Assembly (NCBI GenBank): GCA_013359265.1
Contig: JABWCD010000022.1
Location: forward strand, 62,001-126,000
Length of the DNA: 64,000 bases
Reading direction: 5' to 3'
Source of the DNA: Candidatus Hydrogenedentota bacterium
GTDB lineage: Bacteria > Hydrogenedentota > Hydrogenedentia > Hydrogenedentales > SLHB01
A program made the position numbers and the translations under genes. Of the stretch, positions 1 to 8,982 are shown piece after piece. The notes beneath the pieces are model-generated. The model saw nothing but the letters and a program-made list of their open reading frames with translations, was not told the origin of the DNA and did no database searches. Within the stretch, counting starts at the first letter, position 1, and every line of letters begins with the position of its first letter.

Positions 1-60
1 GTTTACCACATTCACCTGCACCTGCTGGCCGGGCGCGAATTCTATTGGCCGCCGGGTTAG
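1..60 (+). CDS. HIT-family (histidine triad) protein, C-terminal end only
   Basis: The first 60 bases read in frame as the last 19 codons of a gene ending in TAG at 58-60. The visible peptide contains His-Ile-His-Leu-His-Leu-Leu followed by a Gly-Arg and a Trp-Pro-Pro-Gly tail. That is the catalytic histidine triad and the usual C-terminus of bacterial HIT nucleotide hydrolases of the HinT/PKCI type, which hydrolyse purine nucleoside phosphoramidates. The rest of the gene lies outside the window, so the length and start cannot be judged. The aroE start is 17 bases downstream on the same strand, so the two may be cotranscribed. The call rests on the triad plus the tail and is fairly safe as a family assignment. 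Confidence 0.8.
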   Translation, partial: VYHIHLHLLAGREFYWPPG

Positions 61-77
61 ACCGCGCGCGCGCCTCC

Positions 78-932
78 ATGCACGCGATTGACACGAGCAC
101 GGCGTTGTGCGCGGTGATCGGCAACCCGGTCGCCCACTCACTTTCCCCGCGGATGCACAATGCAGCGTTCCGCGCCGCGGGGTTGAACTACGTTTATCTC
201 GCATTTCACGTTGAGCAGGTCGAGGCGTTTCTGAGCGGCGTACGCGCGATGCCGAGTTTTCGCGGGGTAAGCGTGACGATACCCCACAAGCGCGCGGTGA
301 TGGCGCACCTCGACGAGATCGAACCGATGGCGCGTTTTGTGGGCAGCGTGAACACGATCACGCACGAGCACGGCCGGCTGGTCGGTTCGACGACGGACGG
401 GCGCGGCGCCTTGCGCGCGTTGACGGAAAGCGGCGTCAATCTAACGGGACGGCGCGTGTTGTTTCTCGGGTCGGGTGGGGCGGTGCGCGCGGTGGCATTT
501 GCCGTGGCGGAGCTGACGAAGGCCGCGCACGTGACCATCCTCGGGCGTACGGCACGTCACGTTGAGGAACTGGTCGGCGACCTTCACGCGGCGAAGTTGT
601 TGCGCGTTTCGGGTGGATCGCTCGAACGCGATCTGCGCGACGCCATTGCGTCGGCGGACATTATTATTCAGGGCACGTCGGTGGGCATGGAGCCGAACGA
701 AGGCGAGTCATGTGTGCCGCAGGAACTGTTTTGCCCCGGGCAAGTCGTGTTCGACATGATCTATCGTCCGCACGAGACGCGGTTGCTGCGCGAGGCTCGC
801 GCGGCGGGGTGCGCGATTGTGCATGGCATCGACATGTTGCTGTATCAGGCCGCGCTGCAGTTCGAGCGGTGGACAGGTGTGTTGTGTCCGATGGACGCGA
901 TGCGGCAGTCTGTGGCGGATTTGGCCGGCTAG
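78..932 (+). CDS. aroE: Shikimate dehydrogenase
   Basis: This 284-residue protein is predicted to reduce 3-dehydroshikimate to shikimate with NADPH, in the cytosolic chorismate pathway. The N-terminus carries Val-Ile-Gly-Asn-Pro-Val-Ala-His-Ser-Leu-Ser-Pro, the substrate-binding signature, at about residues 13-24. Ser-Val-Thr-Ile-Pro-His-Lys follows with the catalytic Lys near residue 71, and the Thr-Thr-Asp-Gly motif supplies the catalytic Asp near 107. A Gly-Ser-Gly-Gly-Ala nucleotide-binding loop sits at about 130-135. The ATG at 78 is preferred over the TTG at 45, because it starts directly before the conserved core and does not overlap the upstream gene. The length is normal for AroE. 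The neighbouring HIT gene suggests a short housekeeping operon. Confidence 0.95.
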   Translation: MHAIDTSTALCAVIGNPVAHSLSPRMHNAAFRAAGLNYVYLAFHVEQVEAFLSGVRAMPSFRGVSVTIPHKRAVMAHLDEIEPMARFVGSVNTITHEHGRLVGSTTDGRGALRALTESGVNLTGRRVLFLGSGGAVRAVAFAVAELTKAAHVTILGRTARHVEELVGDLHAAKLLRVSGGSLERDLRDAIASADIIIQGTSVGMEPNEGESCVPQELFCPGQVVFDMIYRPHETRLLREARAAGCAIVHGIDMLLYQAALQFERWTGVLCPMDAMRQSVADLAG

Positions 933-955
933 TTGGGACCACAATCCTCCATTCG

Positions 956-1951
956 CTACTTGTGCAAACCTTTCTCGCGCAGGACGTGAATCAGGACATC
1001 GATTTCGTCGGATTGGATGTAGTCCGCGCCTGCGTCGATCGCGCGGACGATGCTCTCCCTTCCATCGGTTTTTCCCATCGTGTTGACGAATGCGAGTTTT
1101 CCCTTGAGGTGAATTGCGCGGATAAATTCTTCGGAGAAGTTCGCCCAGTCGATATTGATGATGGGCGGATCGAATTCCTGAATTACCTTTTCCAGCCCAT
1201 CGATACCTTTCGGCGAAGTAGGGCGGATTACGAAACCTTTCTCGAGTTCGAGCGTGTCGTGGAGCCTTGCCCAGTCGCCGCAGTAGAGCGTGCATTTTCC
1301 AACAAGCCCCGCGGCGCGGACTGCGTCTATGACCTTCCGGGGATCGCCGGCCTTGAAATCGATGTCTGGAAGCGCACGGCCCTTGATCGCTTCGAGCGCT
1401 TCCGCGAAGGTGGGCGCTTTTTCGCCGGAAAACTTCGCGCCGAACTTTGAGCCCGCGTCGAAACTGCGTATTTCATCGAGCGTCATTTCGGCGACATTGC
1501 CGCGGCCGGTCGTGGTCCGTGCGATGCTGATGTCGTGCATGATGACCAGCTTGCCATCCTTTGTTTCGCGCACGTCCATCTCGAGCAGGTCAACTCCGAT
1601 CTCGATGGCTTTGTTGAACGCGGCGATGGTGTTCTCCGGTGCGAACTTGACTGTGCCGCGATGGCCCACCGCGATGACGCCGGGAAACGTGTAGGTTTCC
1701 TTTCCCGCTTGTGAGATGGAGAGTACGCGCGCCGCGACGGGATCGATTTGCGCCGAGATTGCGCCGTCTGGAGCGTTACCGGTTACGGTGTACTGCGATT
1801 GCGACGTCTCGACGCGGGCGCCGGCGAGCGCGCCGGACTTGAACTCAACGAGAGCGATTGCGTCCGAGTTCGAGAGCGGCGGCAGTGGACCTGCGGAGCA
1901 CGCAAGCACAATGCAAAGACACGACAACGTAAACACAGGAATCGCTCGCAT
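956..1951 (-). CDS. Glycerophosphodiester phosphodiesterase, predicted lipoprotein
   Basis: This 331-residue protein has an N-terminal signal ending in Ile-Val-Leu-Ala-Cys, a lipobox, so it is probably a lipid-anchored envelope protein. The GDPD catalytic TIM barrel begins at about residue 95 with Val-Gly-His-Arg-Gly, then Ala-Pro-Glu-Asn-Thr and Leu-Leu-Glu-Met-Asp-Val. The His, Arg, Glu and Asp of the active site are therefore present. Residues 30-85, between signal and barrel, look like a small PepSY-type domain, which is a tentative call. The family hydrolyses glycerophosphodiesters to glycerol 3-phosphate and an alcohol. The gene is divergent from an alkaline phosphatase 155 bases away, and together the two could release phosphate from lipid head groups. 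I saw no convincing Pho box between them. The ATG at 1949-1951 has a GGAGGG Shine-Dalgarno about eight bases upstream. Confidence 0.88.
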   Translation of the reverse strand: MRAIPVFTLSCLCIVLACSAGPLPPLSNSDAIALVEFKSGALAGARVETSQSQYTVTGNAPDGAISAQIDPVAARVLSISQAGKETYTFPGVIAVGHRGTVKFAPENTIAAFNKAIEIGVDLLEMDVRETKDGKLVIMHDISIARTTTGRGNVAEMTLDEIRSFDAGSKFGAKFSGEKAPTFAEALEAIKGRALPDIDFKAGDPRKVIDAVRAAGLVGKCTLYCGDWARLHDTLELEKGFVIRPTSPKGIDGLEKVIQEFDPPIINIDWANFSEEFIRAIHLKGKLAFVNTMGKTDGRESIVRAIDAGADYIQSDEIDVLIHVLREKGLHK

Positions 1952-2106
1952 CGGGACACCCTCCCTCGGATTGAAACCTACACGATACCCACACGCCGAA
2001 TGGCGCGCAATCGGATGTGCTTGGTCTGTTGTGCGGATTTGGAAAGCGTTCGGTCCATTTGCCAGAATAGCGCGCCAGTCTGAACACGCCCAGAAGGAAT
2101 TCCCGC

Positions 2107-3492
2107 ATGTTGTGCAGTCGAATAGCCGGGCTTTGCGCGCTCACTGTAAGTTTTGTGCTTCCTACAAACGCGGCGGACGGGCCACGCGCGAAGAATATTA
2201 TCGTGATGGTCGCCGACGGATGGGGCTTCAACCACATCGAGGCGACGGACTACTACCAATACGGCGAGCAGGGCAAGCAAGTCTACCAGCGTAAGTTCAC
2301 GCTCTATCCCATGTCGACGTACTCGGTGAGCGGCGACGGGTACGATCCGGCGAAGGCGTGGACGGATTACGAGTACTTGAAGAAGGGCGCCGCGGACAGT
2401 GCGGCAACGGCAACGACGATGTCGTCCGGCGTGAAAACGTTGAATGGCGCGATTGGAATGGGGCCGGACGGAAAACCGCTTGAGCATGCGATCGAAGTGG
2501 CGGAACGCGCGGGAAAGGCGACTGGCGTGGTTACGAGCGTGCAGTGGAGCCACGCGACGCCGGCCGCGTTTGTGGCGCACGACAAGAGCCGCGGACAATA
2601 CGAGATTATCGCGCAGCAGATGATTCGGGAAAGCGCGTGCGAAGTGATTATGGGCGCGGGCAATCCGGACTACGACAACGAAGGCCAGCCAATCAAACGG
2701 AAGCACGTAAAGAAGGCGGACGATGCCAAGCCGGACAATTCGTTCCGTTTTGTCGGCGGCGAAAAGTTGTGGCGCGAACTCAAGGCGGGTAAAGCCGGCG
2801 GCGATTGCGACGGGGACGGCAAGGCGGACTATTGGAAGCTCGTGCAATCGAAGGATGACGTCGCGAAGTTGATGACCGGTAGAACACCAAAGCGTGTGCT
2901 CGCGACCGTGGAAGCGGCGGAGACGCTGCAGGCGTCGCGCAAGGGCGTGGACGATACGCGCGAAGACGATATGCCGTTCCAAACGCCGCTGCTGGCGAAC
3001 GTACCGACGCTGCAGGAAATGGCGTTGGCGGCGATTAATGTGCTTGACGACGATCCGGACGGGTTCTACTTGATGATCGAGGGCGGTGCGGTGGATTGGG
3101 CGTGCCATGCGAACGCGGCCGGCCGCATGATCGAGGAAATGATCGATTACAACAAGGCCGTTGAAGCCGTGGTGCAATGGGTCGAGCAGCATAGCTCGTG
3201 GGAAGAGACGCTGGTCGTCGTTACCGGCGATCACGAATGCGGGTTTGTGCTCGGGCCGGGCTCGAAGCCGGAACTGAAGCCGATTGTCAACAACGGCAAG
3301 GGGAACATGCCGGGCTTCGAGTTTCATCACAAGAGCCACACCAACCAGTTGATACCGTGTTTCGTGAAGGGCGCCGGATCGGAGCTGTTTGCCGAAGCCG
3401 CGAAGCAAGAGGACCCGAAGCGCGGGAAGTACATCGATAACACGGATATCGGAATGATTACGAAACGGCTTATGGGCGCAGGTGGACCCTAG
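2107..3492 (+). CDS. Alkaline phosphatase, secreted
   Basis: This 461-residue protein has a signal peptide (hydrophobic stretch to about residue 22, Ala-Asp after it) and the alkaline phosphatase fold. Met-Val-Ala-Asp-Gly-Trp-Gly at about 34-40 supplies a metal ligand. The nucleophile is Ser98 within Ala-Asp-Ser-Ala-Ala-Thr-Ala-Thr. Thr-Gly-Asp-His-Glu at about 375 and His-Thr-Asn near 420 supply later metal ligands. The enzyme hydrolyses phosphate monoesters in the periplasm. The ATG at 2107 has AAGGA nine bases upstream. The gene is divergent from the glycerophosphodiesterase, whose product it could process further. The Thr-Gly-Asp-His motif is followed by Glu-Cys-Gly, within family variation. 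The family is certain; the natural substrate is not known. Confidence 0.93.
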   Translation: MLCSRIAGLCALTVSFVLPTNAADGPRAKNIIVMVADGWGFNHIEATDYYQYGEQGKQVYQRKFTLYPMSTYSVSGDGYDPAKAWTDYEYLKKGAADSAATATTMSSGVKTLNGAIGMGPDGKPLEHAIEVAERAGKATGVVTSVQWSHATPAAFVAHDKSRGQYEIIAQQMIRESACEVIMGAGNPDYDNEGQPIKRKHVKKADDAKPDNSFRFVGGEKLWRELKAGKAGGDCDGDGKADYWKLVQSKDDVAKLMTGRTPKRVLATVEAAETLQASRKGVDDTREDDMPFQTPLLANVPTLQEMALAAINVLDDDPDGFYLMIEGGAVDWACHANAAGRMIEEMIDYNKAVEAVVQWVEQHSSWEETLVVVTGDHECGFVLGPGSKPELKPIVNNGKGNMPGFEFHHKSHTNQLIPCFVKGAGSELFAEAAKQEDPKRGKYIDNTDIGMITKRLMGAGGP

Positions 3493-3542
3493 CGTTCGTC
3501 GTCCAGCAGCGTCCTTCGCGCGAGTTGGGATCGGGTATGGGA

Positions 3543-4511
3543 TCAGCGAATCGAAGGCAACTCGATGGGTTCCTCGTCGTCACCTTGCGCGACCTTGGCG
3601 GCAAACTTCAGCGATTCATCCAGAATCAAATCGCGATCGAAGTCCCAGAAGACGTGGTGGTTCGATTTGTCCACCCAGATCATTTGTTTGTCGCTCGAGC
3701 GCATACGCTTGAGTGCGTTCGACGCAGCTTCCTGTGACGCGGCAATGTCGTGGTGGGAGTGGAACATGATTATGGAGCAGGTAACGTGTTCAAGCGTTTC
3801 CGGTTTGTTCACGCGGCGGCCGAGTTCATTCAACGTAACACCGGCCTTGGTGGGTACCCACGTGTAGCTCAGAATGTTGGGGAGCTGCGAGCGGTCGTTG
3901 ACCTGTGTGAATAAGTGGCCTTTGTACACCCAGCGGATGACATGGCTGGACAGGTCCGTCCACACTTCCGGCGGCAGCACGTAATACCATCGGTAGGTCA
4001 CGCCGAAGTACGCACCGCCGAGGATGAGGCCGTCGACGTTGGTCTTCGATGCGGCGAGCGTGCAGAGCGTGCCGCCCATCGAGTGGCCGACGAGCACGAT
4101 GCGTTCGTGCCGTTCGCGCAATTGCGCAACTTCGTCCAGCACTGCCGCTTCCAGTTCGTCCGCGGTGACGATCTCAACGTCACGCGGGCTGGTGCCGTGG
4201 CCGGGCAGGCGCATGACGCGCACGAACCAACCGGCGTCCGCGAATTTCTGTGGGAGTTGATTGAAGTTTGTTCCCGCACCAACAAAGCCGTGGACGAATA
4301 GGGCTGCGTTTGGCGAGTTTGGATCGCCGAGTTCGCGGGCTTCCGCGCCGATCATTATGCCGTCGGGATTTCGTGGCACGACTGCATCGCATCGATCCAC
4401 TAAACGGGTCGCGAGGGTATTGCAGCCGACATTGAGTAAGACGAGCGCCGCGGAGACGATGATGAACGTACGTCCGCGTCGTCGTCGTGGTGCGTTGGCG
4501 GTATCGCCCAT
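3543..4511 (-). CDS. Alpha/beta hydrolase (carboxylesterase or monoacylglycerol-lipase like)
   Basis: The 322-residue protein starts with a basic stretch and one hydrophobic segment (about residues 14-30) that ends at a Cys, which could be a membrane anchor or lipobox. It then enters an alpha/beta hydrolase fold. Phe-Val-His-Gly-Phe-Val-Gly forms the oxyanion-hole strand, and Leu-Val-Gly-His-Ser-Met-Gly-Gly at about 142-149 carries the nucleophilic Ser. A late Ser-Asn-His-His supplies the histidine. The arrangement resembles carboxylesterases and monoglyceride lipases (Est30 or YvaK type). It lies 15 bases downstream of the phospholipid acyl-transfer fusion gene on the same strand, so a role in acyl-ester or lysolipid turnover at the envelope is a reasonable inference. 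The substrate cannot be read from the sequence. Confidence 0.82.
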   Translation of the reverse strand: MGDTANAPRRRRGRTFIIVSAALVLLNVGCNTLATRLVDRCDAVVPRNPDGIMIGAEARELGDPNSPNAALFVHGFVGAGTNFNQLPQKFADAGWFVRVMRLPGHGTSPRDVEIVTADELEAAVLDEVAQLRERHERIVLVGHSMGGTLCTLAASKTNVDGLILGGAYFGVTYRWYYVLPPEVWTDLSSHVIRWVYKGHLFTQVNDRSQLPNILSYTWVPTKAGVTLNELGRRVNKPETLEHVTCSIIMFHSHHDIAASQEAASNALKRMRSSDKQMIWVDKSNHHVFWDFDRDLILDESLKFAAKVAQGDDEEPIELPSIR

Positions 4512-4526
4512 GGAACGGCTCGTGAG

Positions 4527-7500
4527 CTACTCGCCGACGTCCATTTCCTTGGCGAGCGCCTTAATCTTCTTCAGGTCCATTTTGCCGGTGCCGAGGACGG
4601 GAATTTCGGCGATGCGGTAGAACGACGTGGGTTTCGGACGCCACAAGTTGGGCAGCTCGGAGTCTTTCAGTTTGTCGACAAGCACTTCGAGTTCGCCGTC
4701 CATGAGCGTGTGGAGGACGATGAGGCGTTCGCCCTTTTGTTCGTCGGGGACGCTCGTGACCGCGAACGTCTGTTCGTTCATGTCGAGCAGTTTGTGGAGC
4801 GTCTCTTCGACTTTGGTGTGGGGGACCATTTCGCCCGCGATCTTGCTGAAACGCGCGAGACGATCGGTAATGACGATGAATCCCTCTTCGTCGATGGCCG
4901 CGATGTCGCCGGTGTTGTACCAACCGTCTTTCAACACCGAGGCGGTCTTCTCGGGCTGTCCGAGGTAGCCTTTCATGATGTTCGGGCCCTTGACGAGCAA
5001 CAGGCCGGGTTCACCGTGCGGGAGACGTTCCTCGGTGTCGGGGTCGACGATTTTCACGCTAATTCCGGGCAACGCCTGGCCGATCGAACCGTGTTTGGTG
5101 CCGACCTGGTAGAAGCCCGGCGCGCGGAAGTCGGGCACGCTGACGGAAACTGCGGGCGCGCATTCGGTGGTGCCGTAGCCTTCGAGCGGTTCGACGCCGA
5201 ACTTCGCGAGGAAGGCTTCGCGTACTCGCTGCGGCAGTTTTTCCGCGCCGGTGACGACATAGTCGAGGCTGCTCAATTCTTCCGGCAGGCAACGGCGGAT
5301 GAACCCCTGCAGGAACGTAGGCGTCGCGATGAGGAAACGGGGTCGATATCGGTAGATCAATTGACCGATGATTTTCGGTTCGAGCGGGTTTGGATGGTAG
5401 ACGGCGAAGAAACCGCGCCACAGCGGCATCCACAGTGTGCCCATAAATCCGAACGAGTGGAAGAACGGCAGGATTCCCATGAAACCGTCGCCGGTTTCGT
5501 GCGGGAAGACTTGCGCGACAGCTTCGCAGTTGGTCAGCACGTTCTTGTGCGTGAGCATGACGCCCTTGGGTTCGCCTTCGCTGCCGCTCGAGAAGATGAC
5601 GGTGCAGAGGTCGTCTTCGGTGCGGCCTTTCGGCGAGCCGAGCGCGCGTTCGACGAAGCGCATCGAGCAAAATACCGCGAGAAAGACGGCGATCAGTTTG
5701 TCCCGCGGCGTAATCGTCTTCTTTACATCGTCGAGAAGCACCGTCTCTCCCGGCACGGCAATCGGCACGCGTTGCAGGAACTCGGACGCGGTCAGCACGT
5801 GCCGGATGCCGCACTGCCGTGCGGCGGACGCGACAGATTCGTTTGACGCGGTGTAGTTGAGGTTGACGGCGACCTTGCCCATGATTTGCAGCGCGATGTT
5901 GGTGACCGCGCCGCCGACGGATTGCGGCAGCAGGATGCCCGTCATTTCTTCGGGGCCGAGGATATTTTTCAGTTTTCGGCCCAACGCAATGGCGCCGACG
6001 TAGGCCATGAAGAAGGACAATTTCGGTGTGCGGCCGTCGGCGAGGGCCATCGCAAACGGGTGTGCGCGCACCGTACGAATAAACGCGCGGTGCAGCAGCG
6101 GCTGTTCCAGCTTGCGGGCCATCCACGCTTCGGTGCCGAGTTCCATGATTGCGTAACGCACGGCAATGGTGTCCGCGTCGTGCGCGAGCGGTTTTCCGAA
6201 GCTGATTGTGATGTGATAGGGAATGCGGCGCGGCAGTTTCCAGAAGAAGCGCCCGTTGGCGAAGCTCCAGATACTGCCCCACAGCCTGTCGAGTTGCACC
6301 GGGATGATGGGCGCTTCGACGTCTTTCATGATGCGCTCGAAGCCTTTGCGGAAAGGCAGCATCTGGCCGGTGCGCGATATTTGGCCTTCGGCAAAGATGC
6401 AGACAATCTCGCCGTCCCGGATCGCTTGCGTGGCGGTGCGCATCGATTGGACGAGTTCGCGCGGGCCGCCCATTGCGGAGATGGGAATCGCGCCGAGCAT
6501 GTGCGCGATTGGACGGATCCACCACGTCTGATAAATCTCGTCGTGCATGATGAAGCGGATTGGGCGATCGATTGCCGCGCTGACGACCAGCGCATCGATG
6601 AACGACACATGGTTTGCGACCAACAGCGCGCCGCCTTCTTCGGGGATGTTCGTGCGGCCGCGCACGTTGAGCCGGTAGAAGGTGTTCGCGAGGACCCACA
6701 GCACGGCGCGCACGAGCATGATGGGGGTGAGCGCGCAGACTACGAGCAGCACGGCGAGCGTCGTCACGCCGACGGCGACGAACGTGCCGTGAATGCCGAG
6801 GCCGGTGTATGGCAGCAGCATGTATACGCCGCCGCCGAACAAGATGCCGACCCAGGTGAGCATGTTCGCGGCCGCGATAATACTGCCGCGCGTTTGCTTG
6901 GGGCTGAGGTACTGCAAGCCCGCGGCAAGCGGAACGTCAAAGACGCCGCCGCCGAACCCCATCAGGAAGAGCAAAACGATGGACGACTCGTACGATTGGC
7001 CAAACCAGTAGAACAGAATGCACGAGAGGCCCAGCAGACCCGCGCCGATGGGAACGAGTCCCATCTCGATTTTTCCGCGGGACGCCACACCCGCGCCGAA
7101 GGATCCGAGCCCGATACCGAGCGACAGCAAGCCGGTGAGGTTGGCGGTCTGCGATTCGCGCAGGCCCAATTCATCCTGCAGCCCGAGAATCGCGCTGAGC
7201 AGAATTGCGCCGGCAAACCAGAAGTAGCTGTATCCGAACGCGATCATGCGCAGCCAGCGATTGTTCCAAATGGTCGCCAAGTCGTGCCCCATACCTTTCC
7301 ACGGATTCAGCGGGAACGCCGCCGAGGGGTTCGCGGGCTCCGGACGGGTCATATTCCAGGAGGTGAAAACACCAACGCACGAAAGTGCCGTCAGCACCAG
7401 ACCTGCGAGATACACGCGGTCCGGACCGAGGTACTCGTATAAATGTCCCGAAAGTACCTGGCCGAGTATGACGGCTATCATGGTTGTCATCTGGACGATG

Positions 7501-7952
7501 CCGTTGCTCCAGGAGAGCAGTTCTTCCGCGAGCGTTTCAGGAAGGACGCCGTACTTCGCTGGGCCGAACATTGCGGACTGCGCAGCCATGAGGAATAGCA
7601 ATGCAAACAGGAAGAATTGCGATTGCGTCAGGAATCCGGCCATGCCCGCTGCCATAATAAATACTTCGAGATACTTCGACCAGACGGTGATGTCCTTTTT
7701 CGAGTATCGGTCGGCAAGCACGCCGAAGAAGCCGGGAAACAAAATGAACGGCAGCGCCATGACCACGGTGCCGATCGCGCCAAGCGAGTCGCGGCCCTGT
7801 CCTGTCACCGCGGCAAGAAAGAATACGATCACACCTTTGAACAGGTTATCGTTGAGCGCACCTTGGAATTGGGTCGCGACGAACGCCCAAAAGCCGATCG
7901 GTCGATAGCGCCTAACGTGACCGTTGTACACTACGGTCTCTTCGGTATGCAT
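4527..7952 (-). CDS. MFS transporter / PlsC acyltransferase / acyl-ACP(CoA) ligase fusion (LplT-Aas type)
   Basis: This 1141-residue protein joins three domains. Residues 1 to about 420 form a 12-TM major facilitator domain beginning with a Phe-Gln-Gly-Ala-Leu-Asn-Asp-Asn-Leu motif, as in the lysophospholipid transporter LplT. Residues from about 435 to 640 are a 1-acylglycerol-phosphate acyltransferase domain with Asn-His-Val-Ser-Phe-Ile-Asp (HX4D) and Glu-Gly. The remainder is an AMP-forming acyl ligase with Phe-Ser-Ser-Gly-Ser-Glu-Gly-Glu-Pro-Lys-Gly and a late Asp-Arg-Leu-Ala-Arg-Phe-Ser-Lys. In Escherichia coli LplT and Aas are separate proteins that import and reacylate lysophosphatidylethanolamine; here all three steps sit in one chain. 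I start at ATG 7950-7952, not further upstream, because the conserved region begins there and GGGGA precedes it. A MarR gene lies 69 bases upstream. Confidence 0.9.
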   Translation of the reverse strand: MHTEETVVYNGHVRRYRPIGFWAFVATQFQGALNDNLFKGVIVFFLAAVTGQGRDSLGAIGTVVMALPFILFPGFFGVLADRYSKKDITVWSKYLEVFIMAAGMAGFLTQSQFFLFALLFLMAAQSAMFGPAKYGVLPETLAEELLSWSNGIVQMTTMIAVILGQVLSGHLYEYLGPDRVYLAGLVLTALSCVGVFTSWNMTRPEPANPSAAFPLNPWKGMGHDLATIWNNRWLRMIAFGYSYFWFAGAILLSAILGLQDELGLRESQTANLTGLLSLGIGLGSFGAGVASRGKIEMGLVPIGAGLLGLSCILFYWFGQSYESSIVLLFLMGFGGGVFDVPLAAGLQYLSPKQTRGSIIAAANMLTWVGILFGGGVYMLLPYTGLGIHGTFVAVGVTTLAVLLVVCALTPIMLVRAVLWVLANTFYRLNVRGRTNIPEEGGALLVANHVSFIDALVVSAAIDRPIRFIMHDEIYQTWWIRPIAHMLGAIPISAMGGPRELVQSMRTATQAIRDGEIVCIFAEGQISRTGQMLPFRKGFERIMKDVEAPIIPVQLDRLWGSIWSFANGRFFWKLPRRIPYHITISFGKPLAHDADTIAVRYAIMELGTEAWMARKLEQPLLHRAFIRTVRAHPFAMALADGRTPKLSFFMAYVGAIALGRKLKNILGPEEMTGILLPQSVGGAVTNIALQIMGKVAVNLNYTASNESVASAARQCGIRHVLTASEFLQRVPIAVPGETVLLDDVKKTITPRDKLIAVFLAVFCSMRFVERALGSPKGRTEDDLCTVIFSSGSEGEPKGVMLTHKNVLTNCEAVAQVFPHETGDGFMGILPFFHSFGFMGTLWMPLWRGFFAVYHPNPLEPKIIGQLIYRYRPRFLIATPTFLQGFIRRCLPEELSSLDYVVTGAEKLPQRVREAFLAKFGVEPLEGYGTTECAPAVSVSVPDFRAPGFYQVGTKHGSIGQALPGISVKIVDPDTEERLPHGEPGLLLVKGPNIMKGYLGQPEKTASVLKDGWYNTGDIAAIDEEGFIVITDRLARFSKIAGEMVPHTKVEETLHKLLDMNEQTFAVTSVPDEQKGERLIVLHTLMDGELEVLVDKLKDSELPNLWRPKPTSFYRIAEIPVLGTGKMDLKKIKALAKEMDVGE

Positions 7953-8021
7953 GGTCAATGTCCCCGACTTACGCGGCCTTCGCAGCAATGCCGCAGCATA
8001 AGTCTACAGTAGTTTGCCTTG

Positions 8022-8507
8022 TTAAGGAACAGCCAATTCTGCTTGCGCGCCCGCATGCGATCGGACGCGTTCGAGTACCGCGATAAGGTCGCGGCAATCG
8101 CGCTCGCTCAATCCTTGCATTGCCTCGCGGATTTTCTCGCGGTAGAGCGGTTCGACTTCATCGATCAACGCCTTGCCTTTTTCCGTCAGTTCAACGTGAT
8201 AGATGCGCCGGTTGTTCGGCACGTCCACGCGCGCCACCAAACCTTTACCTTCCAGCCGGTCCAGCACGGACGTAATGCTCGCGCGCGTCACTACGAGGCG
8301 CTTTCCCAGGTCGGACTGCGTGACGTTGTGCGGGTTGTACTTGAGCGAGAACAGCACATTGAACTGGGCCTCGGTAAGGTCGAACTCACGGAACAGTTGT
8401 TCGCCCACGTTTGTGAGGACGCTGCCCGTGCGCACGATGCTGAGAACTGCCTCGTGGTATCGATCCCGGAAGGGGACCTCGAGGTTTAGTTCGCGCTCCA
8501 ATGACAC
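8022..8507 (-). CDS. MarR-family transcriptional regulator
   Basis: The 161-residue protein has the size and helix pattern of a MarR winged-helix dimer. The centre reads Gln-Ser-Asp-Leu-Gly-Lys-Arg-Leu-Val-Val-Thr-Arg-Ala-Ser-Ile-Thr as the recognition helix region. Leu-Glu-Gly-Lys-Gly-Leu-Val follows, and the wing has Asn-Asn-Arg-Arg-Ile-Tyr. The start is GTG at 8505-8507 with GGAGG nine bases upstream. It is the first gene of a probable two- or three-gene unit with the LplT-Aas-like fusion and the downstream hydrolase. That suggests it senses a lipid or lipophilic ligand and controls phospholipid repair. The AT-rich DNA just upstream (8535-8660) is the natural place for its operator, but I could not define a convincing palindrome. 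Confidence 0.88.
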   Translation of the reverse strand: MSLERELNLEVPFRDRYHEAVLSIVRTGSVLTNVGEQLFREFDLTEAQFNVLFSLKYNPHNVTQSDLGKRLVVTRASITSVLDRLEGKGLVARVDVPNNRRIYHVELTEKGKALIDEVEPLYREKIREAMQGLSERDCRDLIAVLERVRSHAGAQAELAVP

Positions 8508-8871
8508 GACTGGTAGACCTCCAACTTAGTCTCGCCTGCACATAATGTATCATATAAAACAGTAAGAAATCAAGCGTTATAATTTTCCTGTGTAACCTAT
8601 TGATAAGTAACGGCTTTACGATTTGTTCTTGATTGGAGTTTGGCCATAGCGCAACCTCGATTATGGAATTGTACCATCCGTATTCCGTTGAACGAGCGCC
8701 TGGCCACGGAGGGAACCGCCGCAACGCGCCGCTGATGTGACCCGAGCGTTGGGACTTCGAGGCGCCAGCCCAACGTGCGCGATGCGTGTGGACGAGCGCT
8801 CGAGATCGGGGTCTGCGCAGGGGTTGGGTTCGGTGTAGCGCAACGGCTTACGGTGCTAACGGAATTCTAGG
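8508..8871. other. AT-rich intergenic region between MarR gene and an uncharacterised gene
   Basis: This is part of a 475-base gap between divergent genes. The part at about 8535-8660 is markedly richer in A and T than anything around it, including TATAAT at 8578-8583 and the TATGAT complement at 8549-8554. It probably holds the promoter and operator of the MarR gene. The imperfect inverted repeat GTTATA...TGTAAC at about 8576-8597 is weak and is not offered as an operator. From 8660 to 8871 I see no convincing reading frame or RNA structure. Confidence 0.5.
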
Positions 8872-8899
8872 TTGCAAACGGCCGCTGAATCTGTAGAAT
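8872..8899 (+). promoter_or_regulatory. Candidate sigma70-type promoter for the 8983 gene
   Basis: TTGCAA at 8872-8877 and TAGAAT at 8894-8899 are separated by 16 bases, matching four and five positions of the housekeeping consensus. A start point near 8906 would leave a leader of about 77 bases before the ATG at 8983. There is no experimental support, and high-GC relatives may use different boxes. Confidence 0.4.
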
Positions 8900-8982
8900 G
8901 AGCGCACGGGTTTGGTTTAACGCCGTTATGCTTTCTGGGGAGGGAGCAAGGTAGAGTTCGCGGGAGCGGAGTACTCTGCCCT

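Noticed and set aside
1952-2106. Pho box between the glycerophosphodiesterase and alkaline phosphatase genes
   Set aside because: No pair of 7-base direct repeats resembling the PhoB site with the right spacing.
5059-6699. 546-codon minus-strand frame in another phase of the same fusion gene
   Set aside because: Arg/His/Pro-rich composition with no domain; a frame shadow of the real gene.
5886-7442. Long plus-strand open frame (518 codons) opposite the LplT-Aas-like fusion gene
   Set aside because: It is antisense to a protein with three recognisable domains; its composition (Arg, His, Asp-rich) is what the complementary frame of a GC-rich gene produces.
8576-8597. Inverted repeat as MarR operator
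   Set aside because: Only five of six positions match and AT-rich sequence produces such pairs by chance.
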